Source: a virus
Length of the DNA stretch: 64,000 nucleotides
IMG/VR virus record: IMGVR_UViG_3300021197_001653
Span: 1-64,000 of that record
Strand: one strand, 5' to 3'
Under the pieces are notes generated by a model, which was given only the letters and a program-made list of their open reading frames with translations, was not told the DNA's origin and searched no databases. Made by a program: the position numbers and the translations under genes. Below are positions 42,701-51,718 of this stretch, in pieces (the first letter of the stretch is position 1; each line of letters begins with the position of its first letter).

Positions 42701-43699
42701 ATAGATAGTTGGACAGACTTTTTAGAAAATGAGACAATGGATTTAGATGGTAAATATGGTTCAATTAATAGTTTAATTAACGCTAATGATATGATATATG
42801 CTTTACAAGATAGTGCTATATCAAAATTAAGTATTAACCCTAGGATTCAAACACAAGGTAGTGATGGCTTAGGTATTGAATTAGGTACAGGTGGTATATT
42901 ATATGACTATAACTATATATCTACTAAATCAGGTACAGTAAATAAATGGTCTGTTTTTAACACACCTTATGGGTTTTATTACTTTGATTTATTAAATAAG
43001 AGTTACAATAGGGTAAGTAAAGGTATAGAAAATTTATCTTCATTAAAAGGTTTACATGCTCATTTTCAAAATAATATAGACTATACGCAATTAATTAAAG
43101 ATAACCCTTTATTACAACAAGGTGTTGTAGGTGGTTATAATAATATTAATAAAGAATCTTTTTTAACTGTATTACAAGGTAGTGAAAGTTTTACTATTGG
43201 ATTTAATGATAAAAAAGATTACTTTACTAGTTTTTATGATTTATTACCTAACATGTATATAAATAAAGGTTTTAAATCTTTGCTTATTAATCCTGATAAT
43301 AATAAGTTATATGATTTAGGTGAGGGTGAATATAGTAATTATTTTGATGTTAAATATCCTTCTTATATAACACTAATACTTAATCCTGAATCAGATTTAG
43401 ATTGTATATTTGATAATATAGAGTTTAATTCTGAAATTTATTTAAACGATATAGATCAACCTAATAATACATTAACTCATATACAAGCATATAATGAATA
43501 CCAAAATAGTGGTAAGATACCATTAATATTAGGAAGAAGTACAAATTTAAGAAGGAAATTTAGAAAATGGAGAGCTGATATACCTAGAGAAGGTAGGAAT
43601 AGAATAAGAAATCCTTGGATATTTTTAAAATTAGAATTAGATAGTGAAACAAATTATAAAATGATATTACATGATATAGTTGTAAATTATACAGTATAA
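39725..43699 (+). CDS. Tail stabilisation / muzzle protein (P22 gp10-like)
   Basis: A 1324-residue protein. The N-terminus shows the family's FTYSGLNQDISKSKHPLQFY and a following YDAKNIRIVNTND, as in P22 gp10-like stabilisation proteins of crAss-like phages. The middle consists of beta-propeller-like repeats rich in Asn, Tyr and Ile, and the C-terminal segment (LGRSTNLRRKFRKWRADIPRE then WIFLKLE) is also typical. It forms the distal tube at the tail end that DNA and cargo must pass. It follows the tubular gene with overlap, and a new promoter starts after it. Confidence 0.85.
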   Translation: MNKQSKFTYSGLNQDISKSKHPLQFYYDAKNIRIVNTNDQSSESISNDKGTLFILEIPNVTINSDNNSIDYNNKQLSFTNSPGNQILNSSLPSSSNNQKIIGHTVTNNSIILLSTDDNGFDCIWEVKELFENIFDLELLYCRDLNFSINNPIQILFNYENEKIQKIYWVDGVNQLRFVNIMHSITNGDLENLIDINSNSLNIVSDYTLSQPVLDSISGGGDHTSGMIQYSYNLYKLNGSQTTISPFSELIYLDKGATLGGGDTNEIVGSIPLVKINVLDDNYTHIKVYAIKYTSYNEIPSISLIKDEEIDSFSSYSFTDDGNKISDLSTSEFIFLGSNPITPKHIESKDNRLFVSNYTETAYDLNIDMRAYGHDSLGSSKLYTGNVLFVNNVLTGNFQSFSAGQELSSYNYSTKLDAINPNYDTYKYQKNGSIVGGEGLYVTYELVQKVSSQLRGNIKYNRFLKDNEIYRIGIQFYNKLGQKTDVKWIADFKTPSGNLQGNYNVLKVDIKQTEFNDYINSLNLTGNDIPTGYKIVRAERNIKDMTILCQGSLTGMMLQTTQDAKNYNYWKTEVNRANHSKNEVKLPIPLSRGFVLPSTETSLFPTSNLTQMNEGRSEKLDEIYRDNDTDYKRQQSWQYTKMMQMHSPDILFNTGLVFGNGLSLRVKGMVQHTTTHHRYNKINTVSKSIVENDVYYNINNLRSRRKAESFGTFGPVYDGETDNRTDFLSYNRRYGYYINGENEDNIIYGSPEITERGQGTTAYNGDSRYNYTNSLESVISDQYKGSSRDDAAMEGINSFGERCLTIVLGADNSLEADRPAMEDIVPSNIGNINGLLLTEVVRPTSYIYTGDIYGGLSVEDKSRTTYIEIGPYNDISAVAEDIENCGDIYVQLYRFGRLLKTDTEVYDPTKLQLTEIIEHPIESTVNLLNRNDISLLGWDNKFQPRYDEFHNYNRVYSQLSNLIKASTDSFKFKKINQFSTRIISSKLKVPGEFIDSWTDFLENETMDLDGKYGSINSLINANDMIYALQDSAISKLSINPRIQTQGSDGLGIELGTGGILYDYNYISTKSGTVNKWSVFNTPYGFYYFDLLNKSYNRVSKGIENLSSLKGLHAHFQNNIDYTQLIKDNPLLQQGVVGGYNNINKESFLTVLQGSESFTIGFNDKKDYFTSFYDLLPNMYINKGFKSLLINPDNNKLYDLGEGEYSNYFDVKYPSYITLILNPESDLDCIFDNIEFNSEIYLNDIDQPNNTLTHIQAYNEYQNSGKIPLILGRSTNLRRKFRKWRADIPREGRNRIRNPWIFLKLELDSETNYKMILHDIVVNYTV

Positions 43700-43730
43700 T
43701 AATATTTATTATAAATAAACTATAAATAAA

Positions 43731-43762
43731 TTTGGTTTATTCAATAATTTTTAGTATATTTG
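43731..43762 (+). promoter_or_regulatory. Consensus promoter of the cargo/RNA polymerase operon
   Basis: TTTG (43731-43734), exactly 20 bases, TATATTTG (43755-43762), followed by CAG. All five following giant genes (43858-63527) lie within a few bases of each other with no further promoter or terminator seen, so this promoter probably drives 20 kb. Confidence 0.8.
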
Positions 43763-43812
43763 CAGTTCAATTATAGAATTTAAACTCATTTTATAAAATT
43801 TAATTAAGTTAG

Positions 43813-43847
43813 TATAGGGGTATTATAATAAATATCCCTATATTTTT
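43813..43847 (+). terminator. Leader hairpin with T-run, attenuator-like
   Basis: TATAGGG (43813-43819) pairs with CCCTATA (43836-43842), with further pairing of TATT and AATA inside, followed directly by five Ts. It lies about 50 bases downstream of the promoter above and 11 bases before the first cargo gene. It could stop transcripts from the preceding tail gene or control entry into the operon. Confidence 0.65.
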
Positions 43848-43857
43848 AAAATAAGAT

Positions 43858-45738
43858 ATGAAAAATAAATATTTAAATGAATTTAATGAAGGTGGAAAAC
43901 ACTCTCAAAATCCTTTAGGTGGGATACCTCAAGGAATTGGTAGTAATGGTAAGCCTAATTTAGTTGAACAAGGTGAGACATCCTTTGATAGTAAAAATGG
44001 TAAATACATTTTTAGCGACAGTTTAGAAACAAATGACATTATGAAAATAGATTTAATTAGCGAGTTTAATTTACCTAAATATATTAAGGGTAAATCTTTT
44101 TCTGAAGCTAGCAAAGCTATTAATAATAAGTTTAAAGATAGAAATGATAAAGCGTCTTTAAATACACAAAAAGAATTATTAAATAGACTTACAGAAGCCC
44201 AAGAATATACTAAAATGCAGAAAGCATTAAAAAATAATTCACAAGAGGTACCTGATAATATGAATGGGGTTGTTCCGGAAGGGATGAATCAATTCAATGA
44301 AGGTGGTTTTTCTAATTTTATAAAAGAAAATGGTGAAGGTATTGCTTCTGCTGGAAGCGGGGCATTAAAGATGATTGGTAATTTAAGTGGCGAGGGTGTT
44401 TCAACTAATGCTGCATCTGCTGGATTATCTGGGGCTGCTGAAGGTGCAATGGCTGGAGCTGCTTTAGGTCCATTAGGAGCTATTGGAGGAGGTATATTAG
44501 GAGGTGTAACAAGTTTAATTGGATCTGGTAAAGCTAAAAAAGAGCTTTTAGAGAAAAATATGAATGATACACAAGGTTTTAGAAATGACAAATTAAATAC
44601 ATTTAAGTATGGTGGTAGTTTAAGATCTAATAAATATGCATTAGGAGGTCAAATAGATCCTAATGATAGTAGAATTCCTGAATATGCCCAAGGTGATAAA
44701 AGATTTGAAGGTGTGCCATTTAGAAGTAATAGGTACGAAAGGTTATTATCTGATATAAAGAAAAAACATAATACTTCAATTGATACAAGTGGTGTAAGTG
44801 ATTTATATAGAGCGGCACCATTAGCTAAATCAGTACAAGGTGGTTCACCAAGTGCATTAGGAACATATAGAGATTTACTTATGAAAGGTCGTAAAGGTAG
44901 ACCAGAAACAACCCCTATTACAGAAGCTGATATGAAATTAGATCTTTTAAAGGGTATTAATAGCACAACATCTAATTCATTTAGAAATGGTGGATCTATA
45001 TCATCATTAAAACCATTAACAACAAAAGAAGATTTACAATTTAGAGCTAATCCTTTAGATAATTTAAATACACCCACTTTACAAGGTAGACCATCCCCTG
45101 AATTACCAAAAGAACAAAGTAATTTTAGAAAACTATTAGGTCAAGGAGCTAGTTATTTAAAAGATAATGCACCTAAATTAGCAAGGTTAGCTCCTGTAGC
45201 TACGAATGCATTACAATTATCTAACTTAAAAAGACCTCAACATGAATCTTTAAATAGATTAAATACTAGATATAAAAGAGATTTAGTAGATGAGAAGACT
45301 TTACAAAATTTAGTTAATGAACAATACGGCGGTACAGCTGAAAAACTTGCTAATGCAGCAGGTGGCTCAACAAGTGGGTTGAGAGCTAGTTTATTAGGAG
45401 CTCAATTAAACAAATCAAAAGCTTTATCAGATGCTTTTTCAAGAGCTGATCAAAATAATAGATCTGAAAATGAATTATCTCAAAAATTTAATTTAGGTGT
45501 TGATAAAATTAATTTACAACAAGATAATTTAGAAGGTGATATAAATGCTAAGAATAGAGGATCATTTGAAAGTAATAAGTCTAAATTAATATCCCAACTT
45601 GGTACTGATGTGGGTCGTATTGGTAAAGAAGCTAGTCAAATGGCATCAGTAGCTAAAATGTTTGGTTATACTTGGGATGGTAAATTCATGAGAGATAAGA
45701 AAGGTAAAATAATTAACCTTAATAAAGGAACTAAATAA
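43858..45738 (+). CDS. Internal virion (cargo) protein with Gly/Ala-rich membrane segment
   Basis: A 626-residue protein. It starts with the pattern NEGGKHSQNPLGGIPQGIG and VEQGETSFDSKNGKYIFSD, known from ejected-protein genes of Bacteroidota phages. Residues ~181-225 form a Gly/Ala-rich hydrophobic stretch (GAAEGAMAGAALGPLGAIGG), likely membrane-active. FKYGG and LGGQ motifs recur, then a long helical and polar C-terminal half. It is likely packed in the capsid or tail and ejected to help cross the envelope. The stop overlaps the next start. Confidence 0.7.
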   Translation: MKNKYLNEFNEGGKHSQNPLGGIPQGIGSNGKPNLVEQGETSFDSKNGKYIFSDSLETNDIMKIDLISEFNLPKYIKGKSFSEASKAINNKFKDRNDKASLNTQKELLNRLTEAQEYTKMQKALKNNSQEVPDNMNGVVPEGMNQFNEGGFSNFIKENGEGIASAGSGALKMIGNLSGEGVSTNAASAGLSGAAEGAMAGAALGPLGAIGGGILGGVTSLIGSGKAKKELLEKNMNDTQGFRNDKLNTFKYGGSLRSNKYALGGQIDPNDSRIPEYAQGDKRFEGVPFRSNRYERLLSDIKKKHNTSIDTSGVSDLYRAAPLAKSVQGGSPSALGTYRDLLMKGRKGRPETTPITEADMKLDLLKGINSTTSNSFRNGGSISSLKPLTTKEDLQFRANPLDNLNTPTLQGRPSPELPKEQSNFRKLLGQGASYLKDNAPKLARLAPVATNALQLSNLKRPQHESLNRLNTRYKRDLVDEKTLQNLVNEQYGGTAEKLANAAGGSTSGLRASLLGAQLNKSKALSDAFSRADQNNRSENELSQKFNLGVDKINLQQDNLEGDINAKNRGSFESNKSKLISQLGTDVGRIGKEASQMASVAKMFGYTWDGKFMRDKKGKIINLNKGTK

Positions 45739-47549
45739 TGGCTAATAGATATACAAATATAACAACTTCTCAATATGATCCTATGTCGTTACAGGAATTA
45801 ATGGCTGCTCCATCTTATTTAAGGAAGCAACATGATGATTTAGAATCACAAGCTAGTAAATTAGGAATAATTGATTCTAATAGATTGGATGTAGATAATG
45901 AGTTAGTTACAGGGGAAATAGGTAAATTTGAAGAAGGTGTAGGTTCTTATGTAGATCAATTAGCTACAGAAGGTTTTAATCCTACTAGCAAAAGAGGTTT
46001 ATATAAACTAGCTAAACAAAGAAGAGATTTATTATCACCTGAAGGTTCAATAGGTAAAGCAAAAAAAAGTTATGATGCTCATGCTAAAAATAAACAGGTT
46101 CTTTCTAAAATGTATCAAAGTGGTAAAATTAGTAAAGATAAATATGAATTAGGTATAGCTAAATCATTACAAGATTATACTAATACTGGTGGTATTGCTA
46201 ATCAAGGTGTTTATAATGACTTTAATGCAGTTAAGGATACGGATGTTATTGAGAAGGCCAGAAAGGTAGCTTTAGATATACAAAGGAATCCTAAAATATT
46301 AGAATCATTTGGTCTTATAAAAAAAGGTGATAGATATTATGATATTAAAACTAGAAAAGAATATACTCAACAAGGAGCTATAAAATTTGGAATTAAAAAT
46401 ACATTAGCGTTAGATCAAGATGTAATGTCTGATTTAAATCAGAGAGAACAATTAGGAATGCTTGGTGATAATACAGCTAGTGATTATTTAAATACATTAG
46501 GGTCTTTAGATGAAGTAATATACTCTAAAAATAAACAAACACAAACTAGACGTGGTTTCTTTGATCCTTTGGAAATAGCCGCTAAGAAGAAAGCATTAGA
46601 TAAAGCATACGAGACTAAAAATGTTGATTTTGAAGGGTTTGTTACTGGAAAACAAGTAATATATGATGAAGATTCAATAAATGATTTACAAAGGATAGTA
46701 AGTGGTAAGACACAAATTGATGAAACTAAATATGTAAATCATGGTGATGCATCTTTCTTATCAGCAATAGCAGATATATTTTCAGGTAAAGCACCAAAAA
46801 AACCTATAGTATTTAAGGAATTAAGTGGTGAATTAAAAACTAAAACTGAAAATATATTTAATGGTTTAAAAAGAACAGGTGTGCTTAGTGAAAATGCGTT
46901 AATAAATGATAAAGCTACACTTAAAGCTGTTGTAAATTATATGCAAAATAACCAAGCTGTTGTAATACAACCAAATCTTATTAAACATGGTGATGTGCTT
47001 AAATCTGAAAAAATTGGTAAAGACATTATTAATAATGCTTCTAGTAGAGAGTTTTATAATACTAAAACTGGTAAAATAATGACATATGAAGATATGATAG
47101 ATAAAGGTTACCTTACTGCTGAGAAAAATGATAATTATAAAGCTACAACATATAGAGGTAGTTTAGGTGCAGATAATATGTATTCATTAAAAGTTCCTGC
47201 ACATGCAAGAGCTGGTTATATTACACCACATGTACTAAATATAAAAGGTCAAGAGTTTTTAGTTCCTGGTAGTAGATCTCAATTAAATAGTCAGAAACAT
47301 TTAATGGATTCTAAATTTAATAGAGTATTCCAAAAATTAGCTACTCAACCTGGTTTACCAACCAATTTTCAATGGAAAGATCCACGTAATCAAAAAATTA
47401 GAGACGTTGAAATAATGAGATTATCTAAAACGAGTGAAGAATATCAAAAATATGGAGCACCTTACTTAATGAATATAGATGGTGTTTTAAAACCAATTAG
47501 CGAAGGTATTTTTAGAAGAATGCAAGCTGATTTAAATATGCAAAACTAA
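45738..47549 (+). CDS. Internal virion (cargo) protein
   Basis: A 603-residue helical protein starting MANRYTNITTSQYDPMSLQE with YLRKQHDDLESQASKLG, a pattern seen in crAss-like cargo proteins. A Gly/Ser-rich segment and basic residues occur throughout, with no catalytic motif visible. It stands second in the cargo operon, overlapping both neighbours by single bases. A role in virion interior structure or ejection is inferred from position. Confidence 0.65.
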   Translation: MANRYTNITTSQYDPMSLQELMAAPSYLRKQHDDLESQASKLGIIDSNRLDVDNELVTGEIGKFEEGVGSYVDQLATEGFNPTSKRGLYKLAKQRRDLLSPEGSIGKAKKSYDAHAKNKQVLSKMYQSGKISKDKYELGIAKSLQDYTNTGGIANQGVYNDFNAVKDTDVIEKARKVALDIQRNPKILESFGLIKKGDRYYDIKTRKEYTQQGAIKFGIKNTLALDQDVMSDLNQREQLGMLGDNTASDYLNTLGSLDEVIYSKNKQTQTRRGFFDPLEIAAKKKALDKAYETKNVDFEGFVTGKQVIYDEDSINDLQRIVSGKTQIDETKYVNHGDASFLSAIADIFSGKAPKKPIVFKELSGELKTKTENIFNGLKRTGVLSENALINDKATLKAVVNYMQNNQAVVIQPNLIKHGDVLKSEKIGKDIINNASSREFYNTKTGKIMTYEDMIDKGYLTAEKNDNYKATTYRGSLGADNMYSLKVPAHARAGYITPHVLNIKGQEFLVPGSRSQLNSQKHLMDSKFNRVFQKLATQPGLPTNFQWKDPRNQKIRDVEIMRLSKTSEEYQKYGAPYLMNIDGVLKPISEGIFRRMQADLNMQN

Positions 47550-50500
47550 TGGAAGATGAATTTGACATAGAAAATTTATACCCTGAATTAGACCCAGCTA
47601 CATTATCTAACCCAGATAATGTTTCTTCTATTATACAATATAATAGTAAACTTGGGGAATCTCAATATGATGATGGGTTTTTAGCACACTTACATCAAGA
47701 TGAAGGTGATATAGATACCGCTTTAAATTCATATAGAGCTAGTAAACAATCTGGTTGGGATCAATTAGGTAATTCATTAGGTAGACTTACTAATATTATA
47801 CCAGAAGCTATTGGTGGGATTGCATCAGCATTTGATTTTGAAGATTATTTTAATTCTAATCAGGAAGTTGGTAACTGGTTAACTACAATGATGGATGAAT
47901 GGAAAGAAACTACAACTGAAGCTTTACCAATATATAGAGAAAATCCTGGTAAGTCATTAGATTTTGGTGATTCAGGATGGTGGTTTGAAAACGGTTCATC
48001 TTTAGTTAATTCTATAGGTGGATTTGCTATATCTGGTGGTGTTATAACCAAAGGGTTAGGTGGTTTAAGTAAACTTTCTAGAGTTGATAAGCTAGCTAAA
48101 ATGATAGGGGGAGTAAATAAAGCTAATAAAGTAGGTCAAGTTGCTCAAACAGCTACTACAGCTACAATGCTTAACCAAGCTGAATCTATAATGGAAGCTA
48201 CCCAAGTATTTGATTCAACATATAAATTTGAATTTGATAAATTAAGTGCTGCTAATGATCCAGATGCTGAATCTAAAGCTAAACAAAAAGCTGCTGATGC
48301 CGCTAAATTAACTATTAATGCTAATAGAGCTAATATAATTTTAAATTTATCATCTGCTAATTTATTTTTAAAAGCACCTAAATTAACAAGCAATATACTT
48401 AAAAAGGAAACATTTAGAAGTAATTTAACTAGAGGTGGTGTTGAAGGTGTTCAAGAATCAGCTGAGGAAGTTATAAATTTAATAGCTGGTGATATAGGTA
48501 GAGCTTTTGGTGAAGATAAAGATTATAGTTTAAGTGCGGTATTAAATAATTTAAATGCAGCTGAAGCTACTGAAGCAGCCTTATTAGGTTTTATAGGTGG
48601 TATGGGTCAAACTGTTATCACAAAAGAAGGTGTTAATAGACTTAATAAAACTATTGATCCTGATACAGGTGAAAAAATATCAGTTAGAGATTATAATAAA
48701 AAACAATATGATCAACAACAAGAAATAATACAAGAATATGATGATAATGCTAAGGAAAATAATATTAAAACATTTACAAATGCATTTGATAGTATAAAAG
48801 ATAATTTGATATTACAAAAAGCTTATAAAAAAGCTATTAAAAATGAAGATAATGAAGAGGCTCAGAGACTAGCTAATTTAACATTAGGTGTCCAATCATT
48901 TCATGCTTTTAAAAATGGTACTACTGAAAACCTTATTAAATTATACGAAGAATTAAAAAAAGGCCCTCAGAAAGAGGGAATGGGTGAAGATTATAAAGAA
49001 AAAGCTTCTGCTGCTATTTCTAATATTAAAAAATTAGAAAAATACTATAATTTTTCACAAGAATTTGCTAATAATAAAGAGGTATATCTTAATAGGAACA
49101 TAGATGTAGAATTAACTAATGAACTTAATAATTATAATAATTTATTAACAGAAAAAGAAGGTGATTTAAATAGTAAAATAGAGCATAAGTTAAAATATAA
49201 GAGATATGCTAAATTAAACTTTCATCCTCAAGATAGACCTAAAATAAGCCCAACTCCTGTTACTGCTAGTGATTTAGATACTGAAACAGAAAATGTTTTA
49301 AAAAATAAGTTTAAATCTACTATAAAGAAGTTACCTGAGTATAAAGCCTATGTTGATACTCAAAATAAGATTGATGATATATTATCTAAAATTGATAAAA
49401 ATGACAATGATTTTAATAAAATAACATCTGATAAGTATCAAACATCTTACAAAAAGAAGATTGAATCTATTGATAAAGCTATTAAAAATTCTATTGATAA
49501 ACAACAAGCTAAAGTAGAAAAAGAAATTAAAACAGAAGAAGCGGAAGCAATTAAAGAGGAAGAAAAAGCTGTTAGAGCAGAAAAAGTTACTACCCAAGCA
49601 GTTGATGCTGAAACAGAAAATATTACAAATGATGTGCATAAAGCAGTCTCTAACTTAAAACCATATGATATTTTTACTATACCTGAAAGCCTTAGTGCTA
49701 CACATGCAGGTAAACAATTTTATTTAGATGGTAGTTCATCAACAGATGATATAAAAGTATTAAAAGATACTAATACTGGAAGTAATATTATTATTGAAGT
49801 ACCTACTTATAAGAAAACTCAAGCTAATAATTATGATATAGATGATTATGCTACATCTGAAGGTGGTGATATTAATAGAGTAGTTACAAATAATGAAAAT
49901 ACTTTAGATACTAATCCTGATAAAATAGGTAATGGTTCTAAATTAATAAGTACTGATAATAAAGGTAAAGCGTTTGATTTTATCAAAAAAGATTATGCAG
50001 CTTATTTAGATTATGAAAAAGAACCTATTGATAAGATTGGAACTATTGTAAAGTTCAGTTTAAATACAAACGATTTAAAGAATCCTAAATGGACAAAGGC
50101 TACGGCATTATATAAAAAAGGTATTAATACCTTAAATGATACTGAAATTGAATATTTAATAGATTATTTACCAATTGATGCTGTACTTACAGATAAAATT
50201 AAGGCTCCTATTGAAACTATACCTACTACTGAACAAGATCCAGTTAGATATATCAACAGTTCTAGAATATTAAGAAAGAATATTATTAACGAATTAATGA
50301 ATGGTAAATCTCTTAATGAGCTTAATACAACTATTGAAGGTCAATATGAAGGTGTTTTAAAAGTTGATGAAAAAGTTGATGGTAAGGTTCTTGAAAACTC
50401 CATAATGGACTTACATTTCTTAAAAGGTAAAAGTAAGGCTGATAAAATTAAAACAATTAAAGAAAATATAGGTGTTGTTAATGATAATGGTGATATTACA

Positions 50501-51715
50501 TTTGTAAATGGTGCAAAAGTACCAATGAAAGTTAGTTCTAAAGGTGAATTTTACTTAAGAATGCCAATGGCAAACGGTAAACCTTTCTATTTAAAACTAA
50601 ATAGTAAGAAAATATCTATTGATCATGCTTCATTATTACATGATTTATATTCTGTTAGAATAAATGATACTGACTTAACTAAATCTACAAGAATTAATGA
50701 GTTAGAACCATCACTAGCATCTAAAATTAATAATGTTTTAAAAGATGAGGTTAATCTTATAGGGACTAAAGGTGATTTAACAATAAAAGATGTTATTGAC
50801 TTTTTAGTATGGGATGGGGCTAAGTCAATTAAATCTAGAATTAAATTAGAAGGTACTGGAACTGAAGGAGGAAGGCAATTTATATATGGTAATCCTGGTT
50901 TAAATGGTGCTATAGTTAATAAAGGTGAGGTTATTAATAAAGAAAATTTTACTAATTGGCTAACTTCTGATAAAAGATATTCAATATCATTTAAACCTAA
51001 GAAAGGTCAACAATCTAAAGCTAGTATATCTATAAATGATAAATATTTAGAATACTTATTAGATAATAAAATATTAAATACAAACGCTGTTGTTGGTGAG
51101 AATAATCCAACTTTTCAAGGTTTTACAACAATTTACTTAAATAGTAATGGTATAGAGAAATCCAAAGTATCGCCAAAGTTTGATTCTAAAGTAGATGGTG
51201 ATTCTGATGATTTAGTTAGTAGAATTGTAGGTTCAAATACTTATCTTGCATCTATTAAAAGTGGTAGGCTGTTTTCAGTAAATAAAAATATTGAATCTCT
51301 TCATACTAGAATAATGAGTAATGCAGAACTAGTTAGTAGTGTAGTTAAAGATAATAAGATAATAGATCAATTTGAAAAAGAAAATAATGCGGATGACTCA
51401 TTTGATTTATTTCAAGATAGAGTTCTTGTAAGTTTAACTAGATATAGTGCACCAACTCCTAATTTAAAAGAAAAACTTGAAATTAAAGAAGTACAAAAAA
51501 AGAAAGAGAAAATAATACCTAAAGATGAAGTTAATGTTTCTGATAGATTAATACAAGATTTAACAATACATTTAGCAACAGCAGGATTACTTAGATTAGA
51601 TAAACAGTTTGAAAAAACATCTAAGAAAGGTAATAAAGCATTATTTGAATATTTAAAAAATATAGCTGATTCTAATAAAGAAGATATAGCTGCAATTATT
51701 AAAAAATGCCAATAA
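47549..51715 (+). CDS. Giant internal virion protein with hydrophobic and coiled-coil regions
   Basis: A 1388-residue protein. Residues ~145-185 hold weak hydrophobic segments (SLVNSIGGFAISGGVITKGL), and residues ~260-280 and ~340-355 hold further ones. Residues ~645-690 form a very charged coiled coil (KVEKEIKTEEAEAIKEEEK). The C-terminal half is a mix of strands and helices without recognised catalytic motifs. It precedes the RNA polymerase by three bases and is likely ejected with it. The exact role is unknown. Confidence 0.7.
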   Translation: MEDEFDIENLYPELDPATLSNPDNVSSIIQYNSKLGESQYDDGFLAHLHQDEGDIDTALNSYRASKQSGWDQLGNSLGRLTNIIPEAIGGIASAFDFEDYFNSNQEVGNWLTTMMDEWKETTTEALPIYRENPGKSLDFGDSGWWFENGSSLVNSIGGFAISGGVITKGLGGLSKLSRVDKLAKMIGGVNKANKVGQVAQTATTATMLNQAESIMEATQVFDSTYKFEFDKLSAANDPDAESKAKQKAADAAKLTINANRANIILNLSSANLFLKAPKLTSNILKKETFRSNLTRGGVEGVQESAEEVINLIAGDIGRAFGEDKDYSLSAVLNNLNAAEATEAALLGFIGGMGQTVITKEGVNRLNKTIDPDTGEKISVRDYNKKQYDQQQEIIQEYDDNAKENNIKTFTNAFDSIKDNLILQKAYKKAIKNEDNEEAQRLANLTLGVQSFHAFKNGTTENLIKLYEELKKGPQKEGMGEDYKEKASAAISNIKKLEKYYNFSQEFANNKEVYLNRNIDVELTNELNNYNNLLTEKEGDLNSKIEHKLKYKRYAKLNFHPQDRPKISPTPVTASDLDTETENVLKNKFKSTIKKLPEYKAYVDTQNKIDDILSKIDKNDNDFNKITSDKYQTSYKKKIESIDKAIKNSIDKQQAKVEKEIKTEEAEAIKEEEKAVRAEKVTTQAVDAETENITNDVHKAVSNLKPYDIFTIPESLSATHAGKQFYLDGSSSTDDIKVLKDTNTGSNIIIEVPTYKKTQANNYDIDDYATSEGGDINRVVTNNENTLDTNPDKIGNGSKLISTDNKGKAFDFIKKDYAAYLDYEKEPIDKIGTIVKFSLNTNDLKNPKWTKATALYKKGINTLNDTEIEYLIDYLPIDAVLTDKIKAPIETIPTTEQDPVRYINSSRILRKNIINELMNGKSLNELNTTIEGQYEGVLKVDEKVDGKVLENSIMDLHFLKGKSKADKIKTIKENIGVVNDNGDITFVNGAKVPMKVSSKGEFYLRMPMANGKPFYLKLNSKKISIDHASLLHDLYSVRINDTDLTKSTRINELEPSLASKINNVLKDEVNLIGTKGDLTIKDVIDFLVWDGAKSIKSRIKLEGTGTEGGRQFIYGNPGLNGAIVNKGEVINKENFTNWLTSDKRYSISFKPKKGQQSKASISINDKYLEYLLDNKILNTNAVVGENNPTFQGFTTIYLNSNGIEKSKVSPKFDSKVDGDSDDLVSRIVGSNTYLASIKSGRLFSVNKNIESLHTRIMSNAELVSSVVKDNKIIDQFEKENNADDSFDLFQDRVLVSLTRYSAPTPNLKEKLEIKEVQKKKEKIIPKDEVNVSDRLIQDLTIHLATAGLLRLDKQFEKTSKKGNKALFEYLKNIADSNKEDIAAIIKKCQ

Positions 51716-51718
51716 AAT

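Noticed and set aside
44289-45077. Long leftward ORFs within the cargo gene
   Set aside because: Antisense shadows of the 626-residue rightward gene, caused by its codon bias; no start signals or neighbours on that strand.
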